Below, piece after piece: positions 8,183-16,577 of a DNA stretch of 64,000 nt. Position 1 is the first letter of the stretch; every line of letters starts with the position of its first letter. Position numbers and translations under genes: made by a program. This DNA is from SLRI01 sp964393275. GTDB taxonomy: Bacteria > Pseudomonadota > Alphaproteobacteria > Geminicoccales > Geminicoccaceae. The notes below the pieces were generated by a model. That model made no database searches, was not told the origin of the DNA, and saw nothing but the letters and a program-made list of their open reading frames with translations. The stretch covers positions 1 to 64,000 of the forward strand of contig CAYMTA010000012.1 of NCBI GenBank assembly GCA_964393275.1, written 5' to 3'.

Positions 8183-8431
8183 CTAGGCCTTGACGGCGTA
8201 TTCGGCGGTCTCGCGCGCGATCCGGCGGATGTCGTGGCGGGCGATGCCGATATCGTCGAGCTCGCGATCGTTCAGGGCAAGAAGCTCCTCATAGGTGCGC
8301 CGATAGGTGCGGCGAACGGCGAGATGGCGACGCAGGGCGGCCATCAGGTGACCGAAGCGCGAGGTGTCGCGGCTCTCGCCGCGCCAGGCACCCGCGACGC
8401 CGCCGACGGGCAGGGTCATCTGGTTGGTCAT
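8183..8431 (-). CDS. DUF1127 domain protein
   Basis: 82 residues. The C-terminal YRRTYEELLALNDRELDDIGIARHDIRRIAR is the DUF1127 (YjiS-like) signature, a short Arg-rich helical domain very common in Alphaproteobacteria. In other alphaproteobacteria small DUF1127 proteins have been tied to phosphate and carbon metabolism and RNA turnover; the role here is unknown. It is monocistronic with its own terminator and is divergent from the adenylate cyclase. Confidence 0.88.
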   Translation of the reverse strand: MTNQMTLPVGGVAGAWRGESRDTSRFGHLMAALRRHLAVRRTYRRTYEELLALNDRELDDIGIARHDIRRIARETAEYAVKA

Positions 8432-8533
8432 GATACAGGTCCTTCAATTTCATGCTGCAGCGCATCATCCACGCGCTGCTCTCAACGATCTGGAATATGG
8501 GGCTTCTCATCGCCGGCTACCACGTGACATTTT

Positions 8534-8548
8534 GCAATGCAGCATTGC
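8534..8548. promoter_or_regulatory. 15-bp palindrome in the DUF1127/cyclase divergent region
   Basis: GCAATGC-A-GCATTGC is a perfect palindrome roughly midway in the 268-bp region between two divergent genes. It could be an operator for either gene. No regulator can be named. Confidence 0.4.
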
Positions 8549-8699
8549 CCGCCCGGATGGCCCGGGCTCACGATTCGCTTATCATCGCCAATTCCCGAGC
8601 GAGGGCTCAGCGTGACGTGAAGGGCCCCGGGCGCGCCCCCGGTTGGTGTCCGGCACCATCGAGCGTACACCCGAGGATGCCCATTGCTGGAGACCGCGC

Positions 8700-10076
8700 A
8701 TGTCCGCCATCATCGAGCGCCCGACCGGCGGCGGGTTCCTCGAGCGTGCGAACCGCGTTCTTTTCGGACCGCCCTTGCCCGCCGCCATGCCGGCGCGCGT
8801 CGCCGACGCCATCGCCCGCGAGCAGGCCCGCAGCGAAATCCTGGTCAGCCTGATCCAGCTCGGCGCCATCGTCCTCTTCGCCGTGCTCTACAGCCTCACG
8901 CCCAAGGCTTTTCCGCCGAACGTGCCGTTCGAGCCGGTGCCGATCGCGCTTGCCCTCTATGCGCTGTTCACCTTCTGGCGCCTCAACCTCGCCCTGAAGG
9001 AGCGCCTGACGCGGCCGATCCTTGCCTTTTCGGTGGTCGTCGACATCGCCATTTTGATGCTGACCATCTGGAGCTTCCACCTGCAATACCAGGCGCCGCC
9101 GGCCCTCTACCTCAAGGCGCCGACGCTCATGTACGTCTTCATCCTGATCGCGCTGCGCACGCTCCGCTTCGAGCCGGCCTTCGTCATCCTGGCCGGCGCC
9201 AGCGCCGCGATCGGCTGGCTCGTCCTCGTCGCCTATGCCGTGCTCGACGCCGATGGGGTGCGGATCACCCGCGACTTCTCCGAATACATGATGAGCTACA
9301 GCATCCTGATCGGCGCCGAGATCGACAAGGTCGTCTCGATCCTCATGGTGACCGCGATCCTCGCCCTCGCGCTCCACCGGGCCCGCAAGCTCCTGGTGCG
9401 CGCCGCCGTCGAGGGCCAGGCCGCGTCCGATCTCAAGCGCTTCTTCGCGCCCGAGATCGCCGGCCGGATCACGGCGAGCGACAGCGAGCTGGTGGCCGGC
9501 CGGGCCGAACTGCGCGAGGCCGCGATCATGTTCATCGACCTTCGCGGCTTCACCGCGCTCGGCGAGCGCCTGGCGCCGGCCGAGGTGATGCAGCTCCTCG
9601 GCGAATACCAGGCGCTCATGTCGAAGGCGGTGCGTGCCGCCGGCGGCAGCATCGACAAGTTCATGGGCGACGGCATCCTCGCCAGCTTCGGCGCCGTCCG
9701 GCCGAGCGGGACCGCCGCCGCCGAGGCGCTCGCCGCCATCGAGGCGGTGCTCGAGACCGGCCGGCGCTGGAGCGACGAGCGCGCGGCCCGCGACCTCGCC
9801 GGCCCCGCCGTCGCCGCCTCGGTGACCACGGGCACGGTGATGTTCGGCACGGTCGGCGATGCCGAGCGGCTCGAATACACCGTGCTCGGCGAGCCGGTCA
9901 ATCTCGCCGCCAAGCTGGAGAAGCACAACAAGGTCGAGCGCTCGGCCGGGGTCGTCATGGCCCAGACCTTCGATTCGGCCCTGCGCCAGGGCTTCCGGCC
10001 CCGCCTGCGCTGGGACCTGCGCCCGGCCTGCGCGGTCGAGGGCGTCGGCCGCGCCATCGACCTTCGAGTGTGCTAA
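8700..10076 (+). CDS. Membrane-anchored class III adenylate/guanylate cyclase
   Basis: 458 residues. The N-terminal half holds about six hydrophobic segments (for example LVSLIQLGAIVLFAVLY and ILAFSVVVDIAILMLTIW). The C-terminal half is a class III catalytic domain: IMFIDLRGFTALGERL carries the first metal Asp, and DKFMGDGILASFG the second. The later LEYTVLGEPVNLAAKLE matches the transition-state-stabilising region. It should make cAMP (or cGMP) at the inner membrane. The ATG at 8700 is preferred over an in-frame upstream start because it begins just before the recognisable protein. It is followed closely by the dehalogenase gene, so both may be on one transcript. Confidence 0.88.
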   Translation: MSAIIERPTGGGFLERANRVLFGPPLPAAMPARVADAIAREQARSEILVSLIQLGAIVLFAVLYSLTPKAFPPNVPFEPVPIALALYALFTFWRLNLALKERLTRPILAFSVVVDIAILMLTIWSFHLQYQAPPALYLKAPTLMYVFILIALRTLRFEPAFVILAGASAAIGWLVLVAYAVLDADGVRITRDFSEYMMSYSILIGAEIDKVVSILMVTAILALALHRARKLLVRAAVEGQAASDLKRFFAPEIAGRITASDSELVAGRAELREAAIMFIDLRGFTALGERLAPAEVMQLLGEYQALMSKAVRAAGGSIDKFMGDGILASFGAVRPSGTAAAEALAAIEAVLETGRRWSDERAARDLAGPAVAASVTTGTVMFGTVGDAERLEYTVLGEPVNLAAKLEKHNKVERSAGVVMAQTFDSALRQGFRPRLRWDLRPACAVEGVGRAIDLRVC

Positions 10077-10110
10077 GGAAGCACAAACGATCTTGTCGGA
10101 GGGCGGAGGA

Positions 10111-10998
10111 ATGACACTGTTTCCTGGCTTCCAGGGCCATCGGCTGAGCACGGAGGAGACCGAGATCTTCGCCCGCACCAAGGGCGACGGACCACCGCTC
10201 CTGCTCCTGCACGGCTACCCCCAGACCCACGCCATGTGGCACCGCGTCGCCCCGGCCCTGGCCGAGCGCTTCACCGTCGTCTGCGCCGATCTCCGCGGCT
10301 ATGGCGACAGCGGCAAGCCGGTCGGCGACGCCAGCCACCGGGTCATGAGCAAGCGGACGATGGCGGCCGACCAGGTCGAGGCCATGCGCATGCTGGGCTT
10401 CCCCCGCTTCATGGTGGCCGGCCACGACCGCGGCGGCCGGGTCGTCCATCGCATGTGCCTCGATCACCCTGGCGTCGTGACCAGGGCGGCGGTGCTCGAC
10501 ATCGTGCCGACCCGGACGATCTTCGAGGCGACCAACAAGGCGATCGCCGAGGGCTACTACCACTGGTTCTTCCTCAGTCGCCCGGCCGACTTCCCCGAGC
10601 GGCTGATCGGCGCCGACCCGATCTATTTCCTGCACCAGAAGCTCGGCGGCTGGTCGGCCGCGAGGAGCAGCGCCTTCGTCCACCCCCTGGCCATGGCCGA
10701 GTACGAGCGCTGCTTCGCCAACCCTTCGACCATTCACGCGAGCTGCGAGGACTACCGCGCCGCCGCCACCATCGATCTCGAGCACGACGCGGCGGACGAG
10801 GACGCCCGCATCGAGTGCCCGCTGCTGGCACTCTGGGGCAGCCACGGCCTTATGGAGCAGCATTTCGACGTGCTCGAAACCTGGCGCCGGAAGGCGGCCG
10901 GCCCGGTGACCGGCGAGGCGCTCGATTGCGGCCACTTCCTGCCCGAGGAGGCGCCGGAGGCGACGACCGAAAAGCTTGCGGCCTTCTTCGCCGGCTGA
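10111..10998 (+). CDS. Fluoroacetate (haloacetate) dehalogenase-like alpha/beta hydrolase
   Basis: 295 residues. All catalytic positions of characterised fluoroacetate dehalogenases are present in order: nucleophile Asp106 with Arg107 and Arg110 for the carboxylate (GHDRGGR), acid Asp130 (LDIVPT), halide-pocket His151 and Trp152 (YYHWFF), Tyr215 (CEDYRA) and base His275 (DCGHFLPEE). The numbers run about four or five below the Rhodopseudomonas palustris enzyme, so spacing is conserved. It would hydrolyse haloacetate to glycolate and halide. A GGCGGAGGA ribosome binding site lies directly before the ATG. Members of this subgroup that favour chloroacetate or an unrelated ester exist, so the natural substrate is open. 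Confidence 0.85.
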   Translation: MTLFPGFQGHRLSTEETEIFARTKGDGPPLLLLHGYPQTHAMWHRVAPALAERFTVVCADLRGYGDSGKPVGDASHRVMSKRTMAADQVEAMRMLGFPRFMVAGHDRGGRVVHRMCLDHPGVVTRAAVLDIVPTRTIFEATNKAIAEGYYHWFFLSRPADFPERLIGADPIYFLHQKLGGWSAARSSAFVHPLAMAEYERCFANPSTIHASCEDYRAAATIDLEHDAADEDARIECPLLALWGSHGLMEQHFDVLETWRRKAAGPVTGEALDCGHFLPEEAPEATTEKLAAFFAG

Positions 10999-11091
10999 TG
11001 GCGCTTTCAATCATGACGAGAGAACCATAGACAGCCTTCGCCCCGTCGTGCATGGCTTGGCCGCAGCGTCCCCCTCCTCGATGGTCGGACA

Positions 11092-12399
11092 ATGAAGCGG
11101 CTTTCGGTTCTGGCCTTCCTTCTGCCGCTGCTCGGCGCGGCAGCCGCGGGCCTGATGGGACCCGTCCATGCCGCGACCGTCGAGGTCGTGCCGATCAAGG
11201 GTCCGATCGGGCCCGCCACCAGCGATTTCCTGGTCCGCGCCATCGCCGACGCGGCCGCCGACAGGGCCGCTCTCGTGCTGCTCGAGATCGACACGCCGGG
11301 CGGCCTCGAGACCTCCATGCGGACCATGGTCAAGGCGATCCTCGACGCCCCCCTGCCGGTCGTCGGCTACGTCGCCCCGCCGGGTGCCCGGGCGGCGAGC
11401 GCCGGCACCTTCATCCTCTACGCCACCCACATCGCCGCCATGGCGCCCGGCACCAATCTCGGCGCGGCGACGCCGGTCCAGCTCGGCGGTGGCGCCGAGG
11501 ACGAGAAGTCGGCGCACGCGACCAAGGCGATCGAGGACGCCGCCGCCTTCCTGCGCTCGCTCGCCGCCCTGCGGGATCGCGACCCCGAGTTCGCCGAGGA
11601 AGCGGTGCGCGGGGCCAGGAGCCTGACCGCGGACGAGGCCTTGAAGGCCGGGGTCATCGAGCTGATCGCCAGGGACCGGGCCGAGCTGCTCCAGCGGATC
11701 GACGGGCGCATGGTCGATCTGCAAAGCGGTCCTGCCCTCATCGACACCGCCGATCCCGTCATCGTCGAGGTCGTGCCGGGCTGGCGCTACCAGCTCCTCG
11801 CCATCATCACCGATCCCAACGTCGCCGCGATTTTGATGCTGATCGGCGTCTACGGGATCATCTTCGAGCTCTTCTCGCCGGGCTTCGTCGGCCCCGGCCT
11901 CGTCGGCGCCATTTGCCTCCTGCTCGGCCTCTACGCGCTCCAGGTCCTGCCGGTCTCCCATGCCGGCCTCGCCCTCTTGCTCCTCGGCCTCATGCTGGTC
12001 ACCGCCGAGGCCTTCGTCCCGAGCTTCGGCATCCTCGGCCTCGGCGGCATCACCGCCTTCGTCGCCGGTGCCGTCCTGCTCGTCGACACGGACGTGCCCG
12101 GCTTCGGCGTCTCGCCCTGGCTGATCGGGACCGTGGCGGCCCTGGCGAGCGGCCTCTTCGTCGTCACGCTCGGCCTCGCCCTGCGCAGCCGGGCCCGGCC
12201 GGTCGTGACCGGCGCGGAGGCGGTGCTGGCCGGGCAGGGCACGGTCATCGACTGGGCCGACGGCGAGGGCCGCGTCCGGCTCGAGGGCGAGATCTGGGCG
12301 GCCCGCGGCCCGAGCGATCTCGACCGCGACATGCAAGTCACCGTCGAGGCGCGCGACGGGCTGGTGCTCGTCGTCGCCCCCCAACCGCCGAAAGGCTGA
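11092..12399 (+). CDS. NfeD-family membrane serine protease (long form with ClpP-like domain)
   Basis: 435 residues. After a signal peptide (cleaved near VHAATVEV) comes a ClpP/crotonase-like protease domain with Ser103 in GARAASAGTF and Lys145 in HATKAIEDAA as the likely Ser/Lys dyad known for the archaeal homologue PH1510. Four to five membrane helices follow (about residues 230-360), then a C-terminal OB-fold NfeD domain (GTVIDWADGEGRVRLEGE). The partner slipin gene starts eight bases downstream; long NfeD proteins cleave or cooperate with such stomatin-like proteins in membrane quality control. Confidence 0.9.
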   Translation: MKRLSVLAFLLPLLGAAAAGLMGPVHAATVEVVPIKGPIGPATSDFLVRAIADAAADRAALVLLEIDTPGGLETSMRTMVKAILDAPLPVVGYVAPPGARAASAGTFILYATHIAAMAPGTNLGAATPVQLGGGAEDEKSAHATKAIEDAAAFLRSLAALRDRDPEFAEEAVRGARSLTADEALKAGVIELIARDRAELLQRIDGRMVDLQSGPALIDTADPVIVEVVPGWRYQLLAIITDPNVAAILMLIGVYGIIFELFSPGFVGPGLVGAICLLLGLYALQVLPVSHAGLALLLLGLMLVTAEAFVPSFGILGLGGITAFVAGAVLLVDTDVPGFGVSPWLIGTVAALASGLFVVTLGLALRSRARPVVTGAEAVLAGQGTVIDWADGEGRVRLEGEIWAARGPSDLDRDMQVTVEARDGLVLVVAPQPPKG

Positions 12400-12407
12400 C
12401 CCTGGTC

Positions 12408-13163
12408 ATGACCTATCAACCGCTCTTCCTGCTGCTCCTCGTCCCGCTGGTCATCATCTTCATCTCGCTCAAGATCATGCGCGAGTACGAGCGCGCCGTC
12501 GTCTTCATGCTCGGCCGGTTCTGGAAGGTGAAGGGTCCCGGCCTGATCATCATCATCCCGGGCCTGCAGACCATGGTGAAGGTGGATCTGCGCACCCGCG
12601 TCCTCGACGTGCCGTCGCAGGACGTGATCAGCCGCGACAACGTCTCGGTCAAGGTCAACGCCGTCCTCTACTACCGCGTGCTCGACGCCGACAAGGCGGT
12701 GATCCAGGTCGAGGACTTCGACTCGGCGACGAGCCAGCTCGCCCAGACCACGCTGCGCTCCGTCCTCGGCCAGCACGAGCTCGACGAGATGCTGGCCGAG
12801 CGCGAGCGGCTCAACGACGACATCCAGCGCATCCTCGACACCCAGACCGATGCCTGGGGCATCAAGGTCTCGAATGTCGAGCTCAAGCATGTCGACATCG
12901 ACGAGAGCATGGTGCGCGCCATCGCCAAGCAGGCCGAGGCCGAGCGCATCCGCCGGGCCAAGGTCATCAACGCCGAGGGCGAGTACCAGGCGGCCGAGCG
13001 GCTGGTCGATGCCGGCCGCATCCTGCACCAGGTGCCCGAGGCCATGCAGCTCCGCTACCTCTCGACCCTGCACGAGATCGCCAACGACCGCAGCAACACC
13101 ATCGTCTTCCCCTTCCCCGCCAACCTCACCGATTTCCTGGGCGCCATGAAGCCGGGCGGCTGA
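12408..13163 (+). CDS. Slipin / stomatin-like SPFH domain membrane protein
   Basis: 251 residues. One N-terminal membrane segment (PLFLLLLVPLVIIFISLKI) is followed by an SPFH domain (REYERAVVFMLGRF, GPGLIIIIPG, DVISRDNVSVKVNAVLYYRV) and a short coiled-coil (AIAKQAEAERIRRAKVINAE). Length and order match bacterial slipins. It sits eight bases after nfeD, the standard pairing, and probably forms oligomeric membrane microdomain scaffolds that the NfeD protease acts on. Confidence 0.93.
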   Translation: MTYQPLFLLLLVPLVIIFISLKIMREYERAVVFMLGRFWKVKGPGLIIIIPGLQTMVKVDLRTRVLDVPSQDVISRDNVSVKVNAVLYYRVLDADKAVIQVEDFDSATSQLAQTTLRSVLGQHELDEMLAERERLNDDIQRILDTQTDAWGIKVSNVELKHVDIDESMVRAIAKQAEAERIRRAKVINAEGEYQAAERLVDAGRILHQVPEAMQLRYLSTLHEIANDRSNTIVFPFPANLTDFLGAMKPGG

Positions 13164-13286
13164 CCGTTCGCGTGTCGTCGGGCCTGGGAGCTAAAAGGGT
13201 CGGGACTAATTATAGTGCCCGTCAGAACTAAACGAGTCCTCGTATCTTCTCAAATGTGCGGAATGCGGTGACTGTCTGGGCGAGAC

Positions 13287-13318
13287 GGCCTTGTCCCGGC
13301 AGTTGCCGGGACAAGGCC
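13287..13318. repeat. 15-bp inverted repeat near the IS110 remnant
   Basis: GGCCTTGTCCCGGCA and TGCCGGGACAAGGCC are perfect complements separated by two bases. No T-run follows on either strand, so it is not a typical intrinsic terminator. It lies between the slipin gene and the IS110 remnant and could be a REP-like palindrome or part of the old element end. Confidence 0.6.
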
Positions 13319-13447
13319 GGCGGACGGGACGCCGATGAGTCCTTGGTCGTAAGAAAAATCGCGGGTCAGCGCGGCGCCTGTCCGCACCTTGTCAACAAAC
13401 CGAACAGTCGATTGGACGGCAAGCCCGCGTACGGGGATGGCCTGACC

Positions 13448-13936
13448 ATGAGCCTCGAAACCTTCGCAAGTTTCTGTGGCGTCGATGTTATTGAACGTCA
13501 GCTCGACGTGCATCTGCTGCCGGATGGTGCCGGCGCCAGCTTCGCCCACACTGCCACCGGCGGGCTCAAGCGCGCCCTGGTCGTGGCCTTGGACCGGGTC
13601 ATCATTGCTGCGGCGGTGGTCAATCCGCGCCAGATCCGCGACTTCGCCCGGGCGGCCGACCTGCTGGCCAAGACCGACCGGTTAGACGCTCGGGTCCTGG
13701 GGTTGTTTGCCGAGCGCATGCGTCCGCAGCCGCGCCTGCCCGGCAGCGCTGCCGACGCCTTGCTGGCGAGCGTGGTCATTCGGCACCGCCAGCTGGCGGT
13801 GCTGCGCGACGCCGAGCGCAACCCCGCCGAGGAGTTGGCGGGGCTCGGCATCGATCCCGACTGGCCGGACCACGCCCGCCGCGTGTTTCCCTCACCGCAA
13901 GACCCGGACCATCATGCGCCTCGATCCCAGCGGTAG
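13448..13936 (+). pseudogene. IS110-family transposase remnant (N-terminal part, internally deleted)
   Basis: The frame starts with FCGVDVIERQLDVHL and continues with AAAVVNPRQIRDFARAADLLAKTDRLDARVL and FAERMRPQPRLP, which is the DEDD (Transposase_IS110 N-terminal) domain. The usual segment around the catalytic Glu between the two blocks (normally LVVLEATGGYE-like) is missing, so LKRALVVALDR joins almost directly to VIIAAAVVNPRQ. After about residue 140 the sequence no longer resembles a transposase and the whole Transposase_20 domain with the catalytic Ser is absent. It is therefore a dead fragment of a mobile element. Confidence 0.85.
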
Positions 13937-14326
13937 CGCGGCTGCCGTCGAGCGGGTCGACGAACAGGCTGCAACAGCGTGACAACAGATAATTTGTGTG
14001 TCAACGATGCACGCAGAGGTTCTGATGGCTCACGGCACGGCAGCGCCACGAAAGCAAGGCCAGAACGACTAGAAGGAGATGACCGATGCATCGACGGCGC
14101 CGAGACCCGCACTATCGCCGGGTAGCGCAATGGACCACCAAGCCGATGTCGCTGACATTATTTTGGGCGAGTACCTCGATCTTTTATGATACAGATTCGT
14201 GACACCGAGTCGAGCAACTGGGGATCCGCCACACTGCACAGCGGATTGAAAGAGGGTAAGCACAGAAGCTAAGCAGATTTAGCGTTCAGACCAAAACTTA
14301 CTAATACACAACAATTGGAAACATAG
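13937..14326. other. 390-bp low-GC stretch without a recognised gene
   Basis: Base composition becomes clearly AT-richer here than in flanking DNA. A possible 38-codon ORF runs from ATG 14086 to the stop at 14202 and has a strong AAGGAG site seven bases upstream. It would encode a short Arg-rich peptide (MHRRRRDPHYRR at its start) of no known family. A second frame from ATG 14079 overlaps it. Neither is convincing enough to call a gene. No terminal inverted repeat or target duplication could be paired by eye. Confidence 0.5.
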
Positions 14327-14617
14327 ATGCAAGTATTTTTTACAATAGGCTATTTGTTAGTTGGCGTCATTCAGTTCTTTGCGCTATGGGATGGTCTAAA
14401 CTATGCACTTGGCCTTCCTTCCATAGTAGGATTCATCCTCAGTATATTCCTGACTTACATTCCAATCATTGGAACATTGTTGGGAATTTATGGCGCGGTG
14501 AACGTTTGGGGCTGGGATCTAATAAGGGCAGTGCTCTTATTTTTTTGGTATGTACCAGTACTCTTGGTTGTTTTACTTATCGGCGGGATAGGTTCGCTCT
14601 TCCAGCGAGGAAGCTAA
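14327..14617 (+). CDS. Small multi-pass membrane protein
   Basis: 96 residues, almost entirely hydrophobic, with about three membrane helices (FFTIGYLLVGVIQFFALW, IVGFILSIFLTYIPIIGTLL and VLLFFWYVPVLLVVLLIGG). The codon use is AT-rich, unlike the surrounding genome. It ends two bases before the GTG of the DUF805-like gene, so the two are a bicistronic pair. No family is recognised; two small membrane proteins in a foreign island suggest a passenger module. Confidence 0.7.
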   Translation: MQVFFTIGYLLVGVIQFFALWDGLNYALGLPSIVGFILSIFLTYIPIIGTLLGIYGAVNVWGWDLIRAVLLFFWYVPVLLVVLLIGGIGSLFQRGS

Positions 14618-14619
14618 TC

Positions 14620-15012
14620 GTGTCTCATCCAGCGTTTGAAGATTGGTTTTCTGCTTCTATCCGCCGAAATCGAAAAAGCTTTATGTTGTCCACAGCAACG
14701 CTTTTTGCTATGGCCTTCATTATAGTATTGGTTGTGCTATTTTTTCGACCGAACTCCGGTGCTTTGGCGCTTATCTTTCTGTTGTTTGGAGTACCTTTTG
14801 TGCTCTGCCAATATATGCTTACAGCACAGCGGCTGCGCGATATGAACGCCACTGGTTGGCTAGCTCTTCTCTGGATTCCAATTGGAATGGCAGACAATTA
14901 CCTAAATGGTGCCGCATCTGCGGCTTTCGGGATCGTGTTGATCTCTGTTCCCGGCACTCCAGGCCCTAATCGGTATGGCGACGATCCGCTCTTGGAAGGT
15001 GCCGAGAGATAA
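14620..15012 (+). CDS. DUF805-like membrane protein
   Basis: 130 residues from a GTG start two bases after the previous stop. After a short soluble N-terminus (FEDWFSASIRRNRKSF) there are about three to four membrane segments. The motif AQRLRDMNATGWLALLWIP and the C-terminal GTPGPNRYGDDPL are typical of DUF805 proteins (AxRLHDxxxSGWWxL and GPNxYGxDP). Function of the family is unknown. Its composition is AT-rich like its partner, consistent with recent acquisition together. Confidence 0.75.
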   Translation: MSHPAFEDWFSASIRRNRKSFMLSTATLFAMAFIIVLVVLFFRPNSGALALIFLLFGVPFVLCQYMLTAQRLRDMNATGWLALLWIPIGMADNYLNGAASAAFGIVLISVPGTPGPNRYGDDPLLEGAER

Positions 15013-15019
15013 CGCGGGG

Positions 15020-15787
15020 TCAGGACTCTTTATTTCCCCGGTCCCGGCGGGCCGCCGGCGTGCGCCCTGCACGCCCGAGCGCCGCATCCAGCTCCTGCGC
15101 GAAAGCCGGATAGACCTCGCGCAGCACATGGGTCACCGGACCACGCAACAGGTCCAGCGCATGCGCCTCGAGCGGCGGGGTCGACCCCGCTCCGGCTGCC
15201 ACCTCGAAGGCGAAGCCGGTGGCGGTGCCGAGGCTCGCCACCGTCTCGTCCGCGTGCCAGCTCACCAGGACGAAGCGACCCTCCCGTCGCTGGAAGACGC
15301 CCCGGTCAGTCACCAGCCAACGCTCCTCGACGCCGGGCGCGGTGATGAAATCGACCTTCTCGACCAGGGTCCGGGGTCCGTGATCGGTGCGGAAGAGGAT
15401 CACGTTGGGCACCAGCGCCGCCAGATAGGGAGCGCCGAAATTGCCCATGAAGCGGCGGCGGAGCCGGTCGGGCCGGCCGAGCCCGAGCAGGTTCACCGCA
15501 CCCGTCGCGTCGATCTGGGCACCAGAGAGGAAGAAGGCGTCCAGCCGGCCCTGCGCCGCGCAGTCGAACAGCTCGCGCCCGCCATCGGTGAAAGAGTTGT
15601 TCCGCTCGGACCCGAGGATCGAGACGGTCAAACTACCCCCCGCCAGCTCGCGTGCCACCAACTCGCGTGCCAGAAGAGCCGCCGCCGCCGGCACCGGCGA
15701 GCTCGCCCCGACGGCGACGTGGCGAAGGCCCAGGAGCAGCCGCGCGATGACCCCGATCATTACTAAAACGCGTTCGGGCTCAGCCAT
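15020..15787 (-). CDS. CoA-transferase, beta subunit (GctB/ScoB-like)
   Basis: 255 residues. The order of conserved blocks follows family I CoA-transferase beta subunits: a Ser-Ser-Pro-Val stretch near the start (VGASSPVPAAAALLARELV), LGSERNNSFTDGG, FFLSGAQIDATGAVNLLGLG, FMGNFGAP and VILFRTDHGPRTLVEKVDF. The Glu in GSER is the best candidate for the catalytic residue. It overlaps the alpha subunit gene by eight bases. With that subunit it would move CoA between carboxylic acids; the acids are not known. Confidence 0.8.
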   Translation of the reverse strand: MAEPERVLVMIGVIARLLLGLRHVAVGASSPVPAAAALLARELVARELAGGSLTVSILGSERNNSFTDGGRELFDCAAQGRLDAFFLSGAQIDATGAVNLLGLGRPDRLRRRFMGNFGAPYLAALVPNVILFRTDHGPRTLVEKVDFITAPGVEERWLVTDRGVFQRREGRFVLVSWHADETVASLGTATGFAFEVAAGAGSTPPLEAHALDLLRGPVTHVLREVYPAFAQELDAALGRAGRTPAARRDRGNKES

Positions 15788-16577
15788 CACACAACCACAC
15801 ATCCAGAAACTTCTTGATGGCAACCGGATCGCGGGCCGCCTCGGCATAGGCCCCGAGCCACGCCCGGTCCGGGCCATAGCGGCCCCGAAGGCCAACCGGC
15901 GCCGCGCCCGAGGGTGCTGTGGCGACCCGCTCGACATAGAGGGCGGGAATGGTGCCGGCCGCCCACACATCGTCGGCGAGCAGGTCGTGATCCGCCACCT
16001 CCTCGACCGTGACCAGCGTGCGCCCTGCCGCATGCGCCGCCAGCATCAGCTCGCGCCGCACCCCGATCCAGACATTGCCGCGAGCATCGGCGATGGCCGC
16101 GTGAAACAGCAGGAAATCCGGGCGGATCGCCGGCACGAGCAGGAGCGGATCGCCGGTGAAAGGGTCCGGGCCGAGACGCCAGTCCGGGCGGAGACCGACC
16201 AGATCGGAGCCGATCACCCCGGCCAGCGGCAGATGCGAGACCCCCTTCTCGGCGGCGGTGAGCCCGGCGTGGATCGCGGGGCACGTGCTCTCGGTGACGG
16301 TGACGCTGCCCGCCCGCCAGGCCCGGTCGAAGGCCGGCGCCAGGCCCAGCTCGCCGAGCGAGATCGCGGCCGTCTCGACGCTCGCAACACAGCCGGCGGC
16401 GATCAGCAGGTCCGCCTGCAGGCCGAGCTGCGGCAGGCCGATCAGGCGAAGCCGCTCCGCACCCCTCCTGATCAGCTCGCGCACGGTGGCGAGCGAGCAG
16501 CCGGAATAGTCGGGCGCCAGCGCCAGCGTGGCGCCATCCTGGATCAGCGCCGCGAGCTCGGCCGGGGTTGCGGTCAC
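15780..16577 (-). CDS. CoA-transferase, alpha subunit (GctA-like)
   Basis: 265 residues from a GTG that overlaps the upstream isochorismatase stop (GTGA). Recognisable alpha-subunit elements are LIQDGATLALAPDYSGC, LPQLGLQADLLIAAG, HLPLAGVIGSDL, RPDFLLFHAAIADARGNVWIG and VTVEEVADHDLLADDVWAAGTIPALYV, the latter being the glutaconate-CoA-transferase-like ending. It forms a heteromer with the next gene product. The upstream hydrolase suggests a pathway that first removes an amide from a dicarboxylate and then activates the acid to its CoA ester, but this is inference. Confidence 0.8.
   Translation of the reverse strand: MTATPAELAALIQDGATLALAPDYSGCSLATVRELIRRGAERLRLIGLPQLGLQADLLIAAGCVASVETAAISLGELGLAPAFDRAWRAGSVTVTESTCPAIHAGLTAAEKGVSHLPLAGVIGSDLVGLRPDWRLGPDPFTGDPLLLVPAIRPDFLLFHAAIADARGNVWIGVRRELMLAAHAAGRTLVTVEEVADHDLLADDVWAAGTIPALYVERVATAPSGAAPVGLRGRYGPDRAWLGAYAEAARDPVAIKKFLDVWLCDG

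Noticed and set aside
13287..13318. Intrinsic terminator of the slipin gene
   Set aside because: The stem is strong, but the loop has only two bases, no T-run follows on either strand, and it lies more than 120 bases after the stop.
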